DNA of 64,000 nt from Istiophorus platypterus (taxonomy: Eukaryota; Chordata; Actinopteri; Istiophoriformes; Istiophoridae): contig CM029128.1 of the NCBI GenBank assembly GCA_016859345.1, positions 15,520,604 through 15,584,603 of the forward strand, in the 5' to 3' direction. The position numbers and the translations under genes are program-made. Shown here piece after piece: positions 1-12,907 of this stretch. The first letter of the stretch is position 1, and each line of letters begins with the position of its first letter. The notes beneath the pieces are model-generated. The model was not told where the DNA came from and made no database searches. It worked only from the letters and a program-made list of their open reading frames with translations.

Positions 1-528
1 AATTAGCGTGATAATACTTTAACATGAACGGAATTTATTTAGCATGGAAATACATCATAGTAACCCACCAAAGAAGACAGTAGTGTAATTAGTTTAAGTA
101 TACTAAATATAATTGAGCTTAGAGAAGTACTTAAACAAAAATGATATGAGGTGTTTTTTAGAAGGGAATCAAAAGTAGTAAAGAAAACAAAAAGTCCTAA
201 CAAAACTGAAAGACTGTGGTTAATACATCCCAAGCATGTGGGTGATGGGACAGACGTTTTATCTGGTTAAAGAGGGAACCAATGCATATCAATATCTGTT
301 GGTAATGTGCCATAAAGTTCTTTAGCCCTAGGACGAACTTTTTTCTGATTACATTATATTTCATAGTTAAAAAAAAAACAATTATGAAAACATTTCAAAG
401 GTATGTCCCTAGGATAAGGATAAAGATAAGGGTATTACCTTCTAACCCCTAACAGGAAAAATAGTGTTATATATATAAATCTCAAAATAGAAAATATGTA
501 AGCCTAGTTCTTAAGTGCGTCTAAGTTT

Positions 529-554
529 TGTGTGTGTATATATATATATATATA
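529..554. repeat. (TG)n(TA)n microsatellite
   Basis: Short TG run passing directly into a TA run. Confidence 0.9.
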
Positions 555-3500
555 AACCTGGAATACTGAACACTGAAAACCTCAACCATTAAAAGTATAT
601 TATCAGTATACTATTATACTATACAATACCTACAATTTCTCACAGGCTAGTAGAGTAATGCTTCACTACACGTAAAGTACATCTGTAAAATACTGGCTGC
701 CCTATGTTTAACAGATGTGAATCTGTGTAAATGTGACACAGCTTGCTTGAGACACAGCGTCTAGCATATCATCACTCAATTTTCCCTTGATAGACAAAAA
801 AGAAAATTATTAGAATTACTAATAGTAGTAATTTACCTTGTTAGTCTTTAATAGGAATGAAGCTGCCATTCAAGCATGTTGTGCGGGTATTAAATGAGAC
901 CTACATAATTCCCCATGTCAAGTAAATTACATCTTAATTTTTCATATGGCACAATGCTGCAATTTACTTGTGTCATCTTACCAGGAGGGGGGGCTAGTTG
1001 CCCATGCTTTAATGACCTATCTCCCCACAGGCACTTTCTTCTGCCAATTCAGTAGGAGGATTATTAAATGCACAGTGGAAATAATTTATGTTTTAAAAAT
1101 CTGTTTCACTGTGAATGGTTGTCACACTGCACAGCAGTTTATCTACATTAATGTGCAGAGTTTGTAAGCGAGAAGACTCCTGCTCAACACTATGAACACC
1201 ATCTGCCATCCACCTCTTTTATTGTATTAATCACAAAGTTGCATTTGTATTGTAATTATATCTCCATTAAGCCAGATATTACAGTTAAGGTCTGTTTTGA
1301 CATGTATGAAATGCCCTCCTTACTATCCCTCACATGAGCAAAATAACAATTACAAACAGCCGCTGCTCATTTTTCTTATGTTTTATATTGTTAAATCATT
1401 CATTACTTTGTCTAATACTTGAAGAAGACCATTTTTGGTTGATGTTGTTAAGAAGGACCGTCAACAAGATGGCAGCGTGCAGGTATTTCTTTTTCTCTTT
1501 GTTTGCTCTTTCCAGGACCTCTCGTAACTCTACAACCGCTACCATTATGGCCACATGTTCATTTGTTTGTTTGTTTTTTTTAATTTTATTGGAAAGTACT
1601 CAGGAAGGGACTTTTTACTGGGAGAAAGTATGAGGGTTAAACCTTTCCCTTTGCCATCATTATCAGCACTCTTTGGCCATATGAGCTTCATTCACACATG
1701 GACAGTGATCCAGTTATAGGGCAAGTGTGTTTGCATACAAACACACTTAAAGCATGGCCATTTCTGTGTTTCAATTCTGAGGATGTAAAATTAAAGCAGC
1801 CATTTTGAATGTATTAATCAAATTGTATTATATTACATTATATTCTAGTGGTATGACCATCCTCCCTTGTATTAATTAGCCTTTTATATAAGAAAATCAT
1901 CCCAGACTAATATACATTGGCCTAAAATGCGACATATATGACACATATATGCAGCACTCCAGACATACCATTTCATTGCCATGAATCTCACTGGGCTGAG
2001 CTAATTAATTGCTCTAATTAGTATTTTATGGTTAAAAGCAGGTCAGTGGCTGATCTTCTTAACAACTGACATGGACAATGATCAGCATATCGTGTGTTCT
2101 AAAGAGATCTGTTCTTATGGCACATGGTATCTTATAATGGTTATAAAATACTCAAATTATATTCAAATCCTATAAGACCTTTATATGAATTAATCATATG
2201 GCTAAAGCCCACAGGGTAGTACATCCAACAGCTCATAAAATAATTTTTATAATCGCTTAAGACACTGAAAGATTGTAAAATCCTATTGATCCTGGAGAGA
2301 TCTGTCAGTAGAACCATCTTTCCACAGGCCCCAGGACTATTGTTGGCTTTCTCCCCTTTCTTCTTCTCCTCTGTGAGGTGTACTACCAAAATCTGAATTC
2401 AACCCCAACAATACACAATAAGCTACTGTATCCGTGCAGCTGGCAGACCATTAATGAAAATGTTGTCATTAATTCAGTGACATCTTAATATGGCTCCTCT
2501 GGTATTTGCATGTCATTTTGAATTGGTTTCAACATAATAGCTGCATCTGTGATTTAAACATTACACGCAGGATTCACTTAGGTGGTGTCGCCTATCTCGC
2601 CTGATTAGACCTTTTCAGGACTGGATGTGTACAGATCATGCTTAATTGAAATCTCTCTTACTTACTTACCTGTTGAGGCCAGACAACTTAAATTTTCATA
2701 ATTTGTATCGGGGCAGAGGTCTCATCAGCTGTAACTGAAAATATCTGTATGGTTGTGCAACCCTTGTAATAATGGCATAAAAGTAAAACTGGGTCAAGTG
2801 GCTAACATAAATTTTACCTTTTTTTTATTCAAATTCTTAAAATACAGCACCTACATCCGCTTTTCTGTGGTTTCCACAAACATGTAACTGTCAACCGAGC
2901 AAAACTTCACTACAAACCCAGCGTATCCCAGTCTATAGCTACACTGGCAATGCTTATGACTAACTCAAAGGTGAAGGCCTATCTATGTTCTGTAATCTCA
3001 AATTTTATGGTCTTATCGGTAGCTTAAGCTATTAGCAACACCAGTTTTACAGCATCTAATAGTCGTATTATTAAAGTACTTAGTACTTTTAAATCATTGT
3101 CACTCTGACTTTCCTTGTGCTCTCTAAGATATTACTCTTTGGCTGTGGATTGATGCCGTGCTTAGGTTTGTGTGTGTGTCTCTGTGTTTCTCTGTAAGTA
3201 AGAGTGCACCCATGTGTTTGTAGTTTCAAGTGGCACTTAAAAGACCCAGTGAAGAGCTCCATCTGGATGTATGACATATGAGCCAGTATTTCCTTGCCTT
3301 TGTGTGTGTCTGATGCATGTGATTAAACAGGCTAATTAATACCCAGTTGTCTGAGTGTTTCGAACACATAGACATACAGCAAGCTGAGAATTACAGGAAT
3401 CCGTGTTCTTAGACATACATCTGTCTGTCTTCTCCGTCTGTCTTCTCTACAAAGTTGATAATCTCACCATCCAAGATGGAAGAAGAAAAAGAAAAAAGAA

Positions 3501-4313
3501 AACAGGGCATTCATCATGAGCCTGGAGACATGGGATATGGGACTTAGACACAGGTGAGCTCTTGAGACATGGATGGATGATAAATGAAGAAAACCTGTTA
3601 TAATATCTACCTATTAATATACCTTGAATATGATATGGTCCTACCTGTTCCTCATCCTACAATCCTGAGGGGTTAGAAGATAATTATGCCTTTACTGATG
3701 GACAATGTGATTGGGAGTGGGGGATCACATAGAATGGGAAGAGAGGCCCAGAAAGAGAAATCCAACCCTTTGGGTATCAGGACATTAATGACTGTGGTCA
3801 CACAGAGCCAGATATCACTCTAATATGATATATTCTACCTAGACATGAATGCACTTATCAGACTTTGGTCTCATCATCAGTTGATGAGCCCGTCTGAACT
3901 CTTAATGGAGTTGACCCAGAAATGGAGAAATCTTTGTAGAATATCCTTAAGATTGGATGGACAAAGCTATCTTCACTGGAGTAGAGTTTAGTTTTAGACT
4001 TGCATTTCTTAGCTTCATTCCTTCACGTGACACATTGTTAGTGCCCTTAAAATGTTTTATGTTCGTTTTTTATGTGAAGGAGAAGTGCGTTGACCACTGA
4101 CTGTGGTGGAACTCTTATACAGAGAGTCAACACAATACAGGAATGTCTCACAATACTACACCCTGCCATGCAGCAGCAGTGGGCAAAGCTTGTAGGCTAT
4201 TATTCTATTTGTTGGTTGTTCAGTCGGTAATTCCACCACTTTGGTCCAGACTGAAATATCTCAATAATTATTAGATAGATAACCATAACATGTTGTAATA
4301 ACAGGACTTTGTT

Positions 4314-4455
4314 GTCGACTTTGATGATCCCCTTACTTCTCCTGAAGCACCACCATGACCCTTGTGGTTTTGGATGAAATGGTCAAACCTAACCCTAACT
4401 GGATGGGTTGTCATGAAATTAGTTTCACACCTTCATGCCCCTGAAGCTGTGGACA
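4314..4455 (+). mobile_element. Fragment of a dispersed percomorph repeat (5' portion)
   Basis: Phrases such as GATGATCCCCTTACTTC, TCCTGAAGCACCACCATGA and GGTTGTCATGAAATTAG, in this order, match a very common unclassified repeat that I recall from percomorph fish genomes. The copy is old and truncated. A 3' portion of what appears to be the same family lies at 58462-58612. Confidence 0.5.
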
Positions 4456-6158
4456 AAACATCAAATGTTCACCTTGATTATATTATGATATCTATTTAAA
4501 TGCTAACCTCAACCATAGAGTTATCAAAAGTCAAAATCTGGATAATCCCTGTGGAAGCATGAACATGCTCATGAACATTGATGACAATCTGCTTATTACA
4601 TTATGAGATAGGTGCAAAGCTGATTCTTTTTTTTGAGCTCCATGAATATACTTAACAAATTATATGCACATCCTGCCATTTGTTTTTGTTGTATTTTCTC
4701 ATGGACCAGAGTGTTTCTCAAAGAAGCATATGACCAAATAATAGGATTTGACAAAATGCCAACAGGTATACCCAGATTATTAGAACTCATCCTCTGAGGG
4801 TCATGAATTTACCGCATATTTGAAACTAATGACAACCTTGCTTTTATGGACTAACAGACTTTAGAACATCACCTATGTTAAACACTAACACAGACAACAA
4901 AAATAAAGCTTCTGTTTAAGTAATTACAGCATTAGTATTTGTGATTCTAAAGACATGCAAAGTAGCTCATTGATTGCTATAATTTTTTCCAATATCTGTC
5001 CATAAACACACAGCGTTTGGTTCCATCCAGAATATTTTGATCAGCAGTCTTGCATTAGCCCTTTTAAAGATTTGACTCATCACCCTGGCGACCACAACAC
5101 AATGTGATATCATCAGTCATCATTATCCAAGTCTTTGCTGTCGTCTAGGAAATGCCTCTCCGGTCACCATGGAATGATGGCGCTGTGTACAGAGACAACA
5201 GACCCAAGATCAATTACGCACACTGTTAATTCAAGGCTTTTAAAAGTAACACAAAAGTTAATTTGTCTTAGTTATATGTGAAAGGAACTTGTGACAGTTC
5301 AGTAACAAATCTACATACATAGATACCTTATCTATGCTCAGCTTTTAATACATTCTTTTATACTAACAAACAATAAAAATATGTTGCCATTTGCTTGATA
5401 TACAGGAAGGAAAAGAAAAAATGAAGTCTTTTTTTATCATGTTCTACAGTAAGAGATATTTCAAACATAACAAGCTAATTTTCTTTAGATTACAGCATTG
5501 TTATTTTTTGAACACTAGAAAACATTTTTCATTTCTTCATTATCTTTTTTGAGCTAGAAGTAATTGGTTTCAAACAGTAAATATTCGGTTACTTAAATGA
5601 AACAAAGAAAACAAACAATTATTGAAAAGCAATTACATGTATGGTCTCCTCAGCCTTCCGTAGGTAGCACTCTTCTAAAAAAAAAAAAGAGAAAAAACAA
5701 AGAATGAGCAAAAGCAAACAGCCAGCAATTGATACACTGTGAATGAGCATCTGCTATGTTGAATACAGGCCTATTTAATGAACACTGTTCAGTGTCCAGA
5801 AGCAATTAACAGTTCCTAGAGTGAGACGGAGAGCCTTACAAAGGAAAGGAAAGTAAGAGCTCATAGGCAAATGCCAAGTCCACAGAAGGAGACAACACTC
5901 ACCTGAGACCCAGCACAACATACTGTGGAAGAAATTCATAGTTCACACTCTTCTCAGATAACAAGAAATGAGGAAAGGAGTAAGTTAGGGAATAAAACAA
6001 AAAGCAGATCGAGAGACAGGGAAAGGGTGAACAGGAGGATGAAACAAAGGGAGGAGAAAACGTTCCCAGATGGCAGGGCATACGGTGAGATGTGTAGCAG
6101 ACAAAGCTGGCAAGCTGATATGACTTGGAGAGGAATAAAGGGACAGTGATTGTGTGTA

Positions 6159-6162
<4 letters not shown>

Positions 6163-6202
<40 letters not shown>
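6163..6202. repeat. (GT)20 microsatellite
   Basis: Uninterrupted GT dinucleotide run of about 40 bp. Confidence 0.97.
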
Positions 6203-6204
<2 letters not shown>

Positions 6205-8059
6205 AGGTCTTTGATCATTTCTCAGAGTGGCATCATTCTCTCTTCCCAAATCTCTGGTGAAGATATCCATCAAAAAATTAAAATCATATACATTAACACA
6301 ATGCCTGAATAATGCTTAAAGTATCTATCACATTAAACATTGTATATATTTTTGAAATAAAAGTTACTAAATTCTGTCTCTGTACTATTTTTATTAGCCT
6401 GCAGAGGGCAATGTAAAACTACACTCTTCACATTGTTTGTTTGAGCTCAGTATTTCTTTCAACAAGACTTTCTTTTGCTCAGAAAGAATCTGTTATTTAT
6501 TTGCAATGATCTGTGTGCATGTCTGGACAAATACAAACGCAAATGCAATGTTGTTTAAGTATACACATATTAAGGTTAATGACAATAGTAACATTTACTC
6601 TATAGCGAGAGAAACAACAAGTTTCTCTGCACCAATGTACAGTATAAGCCATTCTATAAAAGCAATTTGGAACAAAACTTGAAATCTTCTTTCTTTATAT
6701 TTTCCCTTTCTCTCTGGTTTCTCTCCATCCATCCATCACACCCTTTTCTTGATCTTTCTCTAGAGTATATTTACCAGCTCGGTCTAACTGCCTGCTGTAT
6801 TGTAAAAACAGAACCTTTAATCGTTACAACACTGATTGACTTCTGGCTAATTAATAATGGATCAGGCAGGCTCATCTTCTTTGCTCTTAGGTGCTCTGAG
6901 TTACCCAGTTGGAATGAGATCTCAAGACCTGAGCTGAGAGCAGAGTATTTTTCATCACCAGACACCCTATCCACCTGGGTGATGCCAGATTTATATCAAT
7001 TTAGGTCAGGTGTAGGTCAAAAGAATCTACCAATGTCTACCAGTCTAAATGTTTAAGTGAAATTTTCAGTTACTGTTACTATTACTTGCTATAGCTTCAA
7101 TTTGTCAAGACAAATACTATCCAGGTACAATTATGTACAAATATAACAGCTTTTAAGGTTTCCTTTTCAAGTGTGGAGGTGATACAGTGAGCTACTTCTT
7201 GGCATATAAATGGGTATTATGAATAAGCCACATGCGTGACAGTACATAGAAACTAGAAAGATGGGTCAAGTATTCCTTTTAAATCAAGCTGAGCTAAGTT
7301 GACAAGTCCCCAGATTTTAAAGGAACCCCGTGGAGTAGCACTACAGAGCAATGTTTTTATGAGTGGGTTTCTTTTTTGTTTGTATTGTGCACGAGGATGA
7401 GCATGCACACATATGCACACAGAGATGCTTGTGCACACTCACATACTACCATCAGTAACCGGCTGCTCGACAGCTGATGCTGCAAAAAACCTAACTATAT
7501 CCCAACACAGGCAGTGACAAGGAGGATTCCTTGCAAACAATCGACAACTTAAATATTTTTAAACAACTGACTGTGCAAAAGTGTTATGACAAATGAAATG
7601 CATTCCACACTTTAAGGATACCTCAAGGATACACACAAAGTATTCTGGTGAGAATCTCTGAATGTAAAAGTAACTTTTGTCTGTTTACAAGAAAACTCCA
7701 CTGGGCACCTTTGATTTGGAACCAAACACACAACGGACAACTGAGAAAGAACTAAGGTGTCTAATACATGGTAATGTGTTTCAGTGCTGTGATTGATCAT
7801 CAGATTTAAGTGCCACAAATTGGATCTACATTTAACCATTTGAAAAATCACTAGCTATTGCAATTTTACTAGCCTACCCTTTCGATAATGGTAAAATAGT
7901 TTTTACCATTTTTTGTGGACTGTCTAATCTTCCTCACCACACCAGTCATCTGACACTTCTAAGGTGTGCAAAAAGCAGTCTTAATCTAAATGTAGACCAA
8001 AGCTGAGATGAAAGGTCAAGTGGTGTCAATTGGCAAGGAAGTGGTGTAACTGAAGGCAA

Positions 8060-8255
8060 TTATTGATTTGGCCAGTGTATCGATACGATACGGACACTCT
8101 GCACTGGTACATGTTTTTTCCTTTTTCTTGTTAAAATGTACTTCATTGTAAATAAGCGTAAATTAAGCTTTGATTTGACATTGATACTGAACGAGGCACG
8201 GTGAGCAATATTATGAGCAATATCTATTTTTCTTAATGACACCCCTAACCAGATC
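8060..8255 (-). mobile_element. Possible decayed hAT-like nonautonomous element
   Basis: On the - strand the block opens TTAGGGGTGTCATTA and ends near GTATCGTATCGATACA. Both recall fish elements with AGGGGTGT ends and internal GATACGATAC motifs. Target-site duplications were not identified, and the family call is tentative. Confidence 0.3.
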
Positions 8256-8990
8256 GAGGATTGTGCAAATCACAGTGTTAACTATGAGTTTTTATAGCCC
8301 TTGCTTTTAAAGTCATATATCCTAAGTGCACATCAGGAAAACAGTCCAGCCTCAGTGTCATCCATAGTGGAATTGAGCCAACGAATGTGGTACATGATGT
8401 AAATTCTCGAAATACCCACTTAAAATTTCCAGCCTCTGTCCTTTCCAGTAATTCAGCTCGGAGGTCATTTAAATGCTATTGAGATTCTGAGCTGCTGTGC
8501 TTTCTACCTGACATGAAGCTAATATTTTTTGATAAATCCAGATGGTTTCACACCTGTCTCTGCAAGCATAACCGGTTGTATTATCATGCAGAGCTATAAA
8601 TGTCTATCAAAACACATTTTATAAGTAATCTTAACAATAAACGAGCCCCAATTACAAGATTTTATTGTGTTATCAAATGATACAATGGAGATTTAGTTGA
8701 TAAAATGCAGTTCAAAATTACATAATAATACAAAATATAATGTACACATGATGCTGTGAGAAGCCTTGTGTTTCAACATGTTCCCATAGGCAGAAAATTG
8801 AGGTGTATGATGCCAAATTGAGCAGCTGTGCATGTCATACAAACCATGCAACAACATGTAGGAATCATGAAGAAGATCAGTATGTGAACAAACATGTTGG
8901 CCAGGGGGTTCCAGGGTGTGCTTCTGTGTTTCTGATGAATTCATGAGACATCTGGCATCCCTGAACCTCCTGCCCTCTGTCCCAACTTAC

Positions 8991-9068
8991 GCACACACAC
9001 ACACACACACACATACACACACACTCTCACACACTCTCTCACACGCACACACACACACACACACACAC
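8991..9068. repeat. (CA)n compound microsatellite
   Basis: CA run interrupted by CT and CG variants. Confidence 0.95.
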
Positions 9069-9210
9069 CAGGACCTGAATAATGAGGTGTCATGTCTCTT
9101 TCACACCCTGGGACATCCATTCAAGCCTCATCCATTCACGTCATTTTCCAAATCCATCTCTTGTGCTGTAACTCCCATGTTGCACACTCCTTCTCTCCCT
9201 GTCATACACC

Positions 9211-9256
9211 CACACACACATACAACACACACACACACACACAGTGACACACACAG
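9211..9256. repeat. (CA)n imperfect microsatellite
   Basis: CA run with small interruptions, about 140 bases beyond the preceding CA tract. Confidence 0.92.
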
Positions 9257-11402
9257 GAAGACACACGACATCAGGGTGGACTTCTGGTCATTGTGCTGAA
9301 AGATGTGACTTCTATTGAAAATAATTACAGTTGAGGATTGGCCTCTCCCTGGCCTCTTCAGTATAAACATCTCCTATTGGTCAGACTGTGCCATGTCTGG
9401 CCTACCAGCTGCCCTGTTTGTCTCAGGTGGTAAAGGCTATTATTTTGATTAATGAATATATTATCTATCATAGCAGATAATTTGACAGCAGCACTGGCTC
9501 TAGCTGCTTTGCCACAATGGCTGCCATTGTTAAGGTTCTCATAATTTATCTACTCGGCATCTGTCTTCCGTTCTTGTGTGAAAATCACCACATTCTGAGG
9601 TGTTTTGAGTGAATTTTCAAAAGCATTTTTAAAATAGGAAACATTGGCCAGCTTGGTGTTTGGTTATTCAGTTTACCTAGGTAACCTATAGATCCATCTA
9701 TTTTTACTGGTGCTGCTTTTACAGACAGCTCCCAAAAAAGGACACTGTTGAAAGCTCTCTTAGAAAAGTGCAACTGTGCCCTTGTCCATCTTGTTAAGAC
9801 CCTCAGCCGTTAATCCTAAAAGTTCCAGATGACAGACCAGCCATTGCAGTCTGATCTATTGACATGTGTACCACACTTTTTTATTTATCAAGGATATAAT
9901 TGTAACATTATTTTGTAAGGATCTATATTTAAGTACACAATTTAATAACAATGGAATCACTTATTTTACATTTACATACAGTACTGAATATAAACTAATA
10001 TGTTATTTCTGTTTACTACACAAATCTAGAATCACAATCTCTAATAAGTCATTACTATTTATTACAAATATAATGCAGTCTTTACCAATGTGTAATAAGC
10101 TTAATTGTTTATAGTAGTAGAGTAGATATATATTTATATAACTGTATCATTTTCAATTTAACTGTCACATGCAGTTCTGGCACAAACCCAATTATTTTCA
10201 GCTGAAGACAACATTTAAATAAAGCTGTTTGTGAGATAACATTTGCTAATAATCTTGCGACGTACTTCCAGAGTGTGTTTGTAAATGCTATCGGTGAAGC
10301 ATTTATCTATCCACCCGGAGTCAGAGAGTGCATCAAAAATCGAGTCACAAAACCGCTTTGAATCACTTCTCACAGTTACCTTCATTGTTAAATATTCAGG
10401 GTTCTCGACATCAAAAATTCACAGAGGAAGCACAAATAATATATCAAAACTATGCCAACACTGAGCGTGAGGCCATGTGTGTTCTTCTGTCAAAGCTTGG
10501 AAAGTTTGTCATTTTCTTTTCGAGCATCAAAAGCTTTCCGTTTAAAAGTAAGGACTTTGTCCCTCTGGCTAATGGCGTGGCTATGAAATGATCTCAGTTC
10601 ATGTGCATGCGTGTGTCTTTAGCTTTAGAGTCATCAATGACAGCTCAGTGATTCATGGGTTAAGATGAGGAGGACACATGTGCACACATACACATCAATG
10701 CACTCACACACACAAAAATGTGCACATTCACTACCTGCTGCCTACTGGTTGTGTCTTGCTGATGGCAGCTTTATGACACTGCTGAAAGAGGCTAAACTCT
10801 CAACACTGTGATGAGGAGACAATGGACATAAGTGGTTAGACTGATTCTAATCTAATTCACTCATATTTTCTCCCTTCCCTTTTAGTTTGACAGCTAAAAT
10901 ATTTGGAGAAGACAAAGAGCGAGATGGAGAAAGTGCTGATAAATAAAAGAGGGAAGGAGTGAGGAAGGAAAGGAGGAGATCTGAGGTGCAGACAGAGAGA
11001 AGTAGGTAGGTGATAGCACAGGTGTAGGAGGGTTGTGAGAAAGGATTGGGGCAGGATGATTTATTCAGCTAGTATGTCAATACTGTGAAGTATAATGCTA
11101 TTAGCTGTGATTGCATTAGGCAGCTATTTCAGGAAAGAATCTTCATCCAGCTGCTATTGCAGATGTTAGAGGAGAGGAGAGAAGAGGAAAGATTCATGAA
11201 ACTTCCCATCCATGAAACTAACGGATTTATTTAAGTCATAAAAGCCATACACAGTATGTATGGGTATGAATGTTATTTAACGTATCTATGCTCATACATA
11301 AAAATTTAGTGTCTGTGTGTTTACATCTCTTTAAAACAAGATGCTCTTCCTTTTTGGTAAATGCATGGTAGATGCATGTATGTGTCCCTGATTATGTGCG
11401 GT

Positions 11403-11562
<160 letters not shown>

Positions 11563-11643
11563 CTATATGCACATGTAAATCTTTCTGTAACAGCATTCCC
11601 ACAGAATGATGAATACACACACAAGTCTGCTGATTCAGCACGT

Positions 11644-11682
11644 ATGTGTGTGTGTGTGTGTGTGTATGTGTGTGTGTGTGTG
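11644..11682. repeat. (TG)n microsatellite
   Basis: TG run with one TA interruption, about 80 bases after the longer TG tract. Confidence 0.95.
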
Positions 11683-12460
11683 AGTGCTCCCTCACCACTC
11701 CTTCCAAGCACCCCCCTGTTCCTATGTTGAGGTATCCTTGTTCTCTGTATTGTGATGTTTTTATCTGTGTGTGATTGCTACAGTTCCCCTCAGCCAAAAC
11801 ACACAGCTCTCTGAAGGCACATACAGTGCCAGCTTTAGCCGCCCTCCGAGGACTATACCTAAATAAAATATGAGCCCCAGCATACACACAGCCTAACAAA
11901 CACTCATGTGAACCCGCACGTTTACGCACATACTGAGGCCTGCCTCAGCTTGGGCATTTACACTACTGTGAACATCAACACTAAGTGGAAGTTTGCACGC
12001 AAACATGGCGGCCACGGGAGTTACCTCAGGCCAGTTGCTCTGTCAACCAGTGAATCAAGCACACCCCTGTATTCCCTGCCCATCATCACTGAAGCTGATT
12101 TGACTGTTGGGTATGTTTAATAAATGAGCACTGTTTGTCCTTTTATATCCTGGCCTAATCTTTCAAGACTTCCCCGTCACTCCGGCCCCAAACAAAGAGG
12201 GGGAAAGAAGAAGGCTGAGGAAGAGTGACATGTTTTAGGAAGAGAACAAGAGAGCGGTTCCCACATGGGAATGTGGGCGTGTTGGTGTAACCTGGGAACT
12301 GTTGGTACAGCAGGCTTGTTTGTTGGTGCATCAAATGACAGCAACAAACTTCATGGGAGAGTTCCTCAGGCTGAAAGGCTTTAAGTAGGCATCTCAGCAC
12401 AGCAGAGGATCAGAGAGGTGAGAGGGCATATGTGGCATTCACACTTACCCATACGCATAT

Positions 12461-12464
<4 letters not shown>

Positions 12465-12527
<63 letters not shown>
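12465..12527. repeat. (CA)n microsatellite, about 31 units
   Basis: Uninterrupted CA run. Confidence 0.97.
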
Positions 12528-12531
<4 letters not shown>

Positions 12532-12870
12532 TGTACACGTATATCGCAGCTACTGACTTAGGCTTGTGGACGATGGCTGTCCCATCAGCAACAACTGGAC
12601 AAACTCAACTTGAAAAGGAAGACTATAAAAGAACACAAACCAGTTACTTTTTACCAAATTCATGCTAAAAGCAGTGTTACGTAAACTGATATAACAAACT
12701 GGAAAATTGGATATAACAAAATTTAGGCTCAAAGCAAGTTAAAAGCATATTTTTATATCGCTGTTTGATTTCACATAGTAGACTTGGTTTTGTGTATTTT
12801 TTGGATTATTTTTATTTTTTGGCTGGGCTGCAACATTGGGGCCGGCCCATAAATACAAATGTCTGTCCCA

Positions 12871-12907
12871 ACTGACTGACTGACTGACTGACTGACCTAC
12901 TGACTGA
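12871..12907. repeat. (ACTG)n microsatellite
   Basis: Six clean ACTG units, then a degenerate continuation. Confidence 0.93.

Larger units (their letters stand above)
1..6160. other. Gene-free upstream region, segment 1
   Basis: AT-rich sequence with no open frame that looks coding. It contains a short TG/TA microsatellite (529-554), two complex AT-rich blocks with homeodomain-type TAATTA and octamer-type ATTTGCAT motifs (1975-2040, 2440-2560), a dispersed fish repeat fragment (4314-4455) and a complex non-repetitive block (5010-5230). Nothing else was recognised. Confidence 0.7.
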
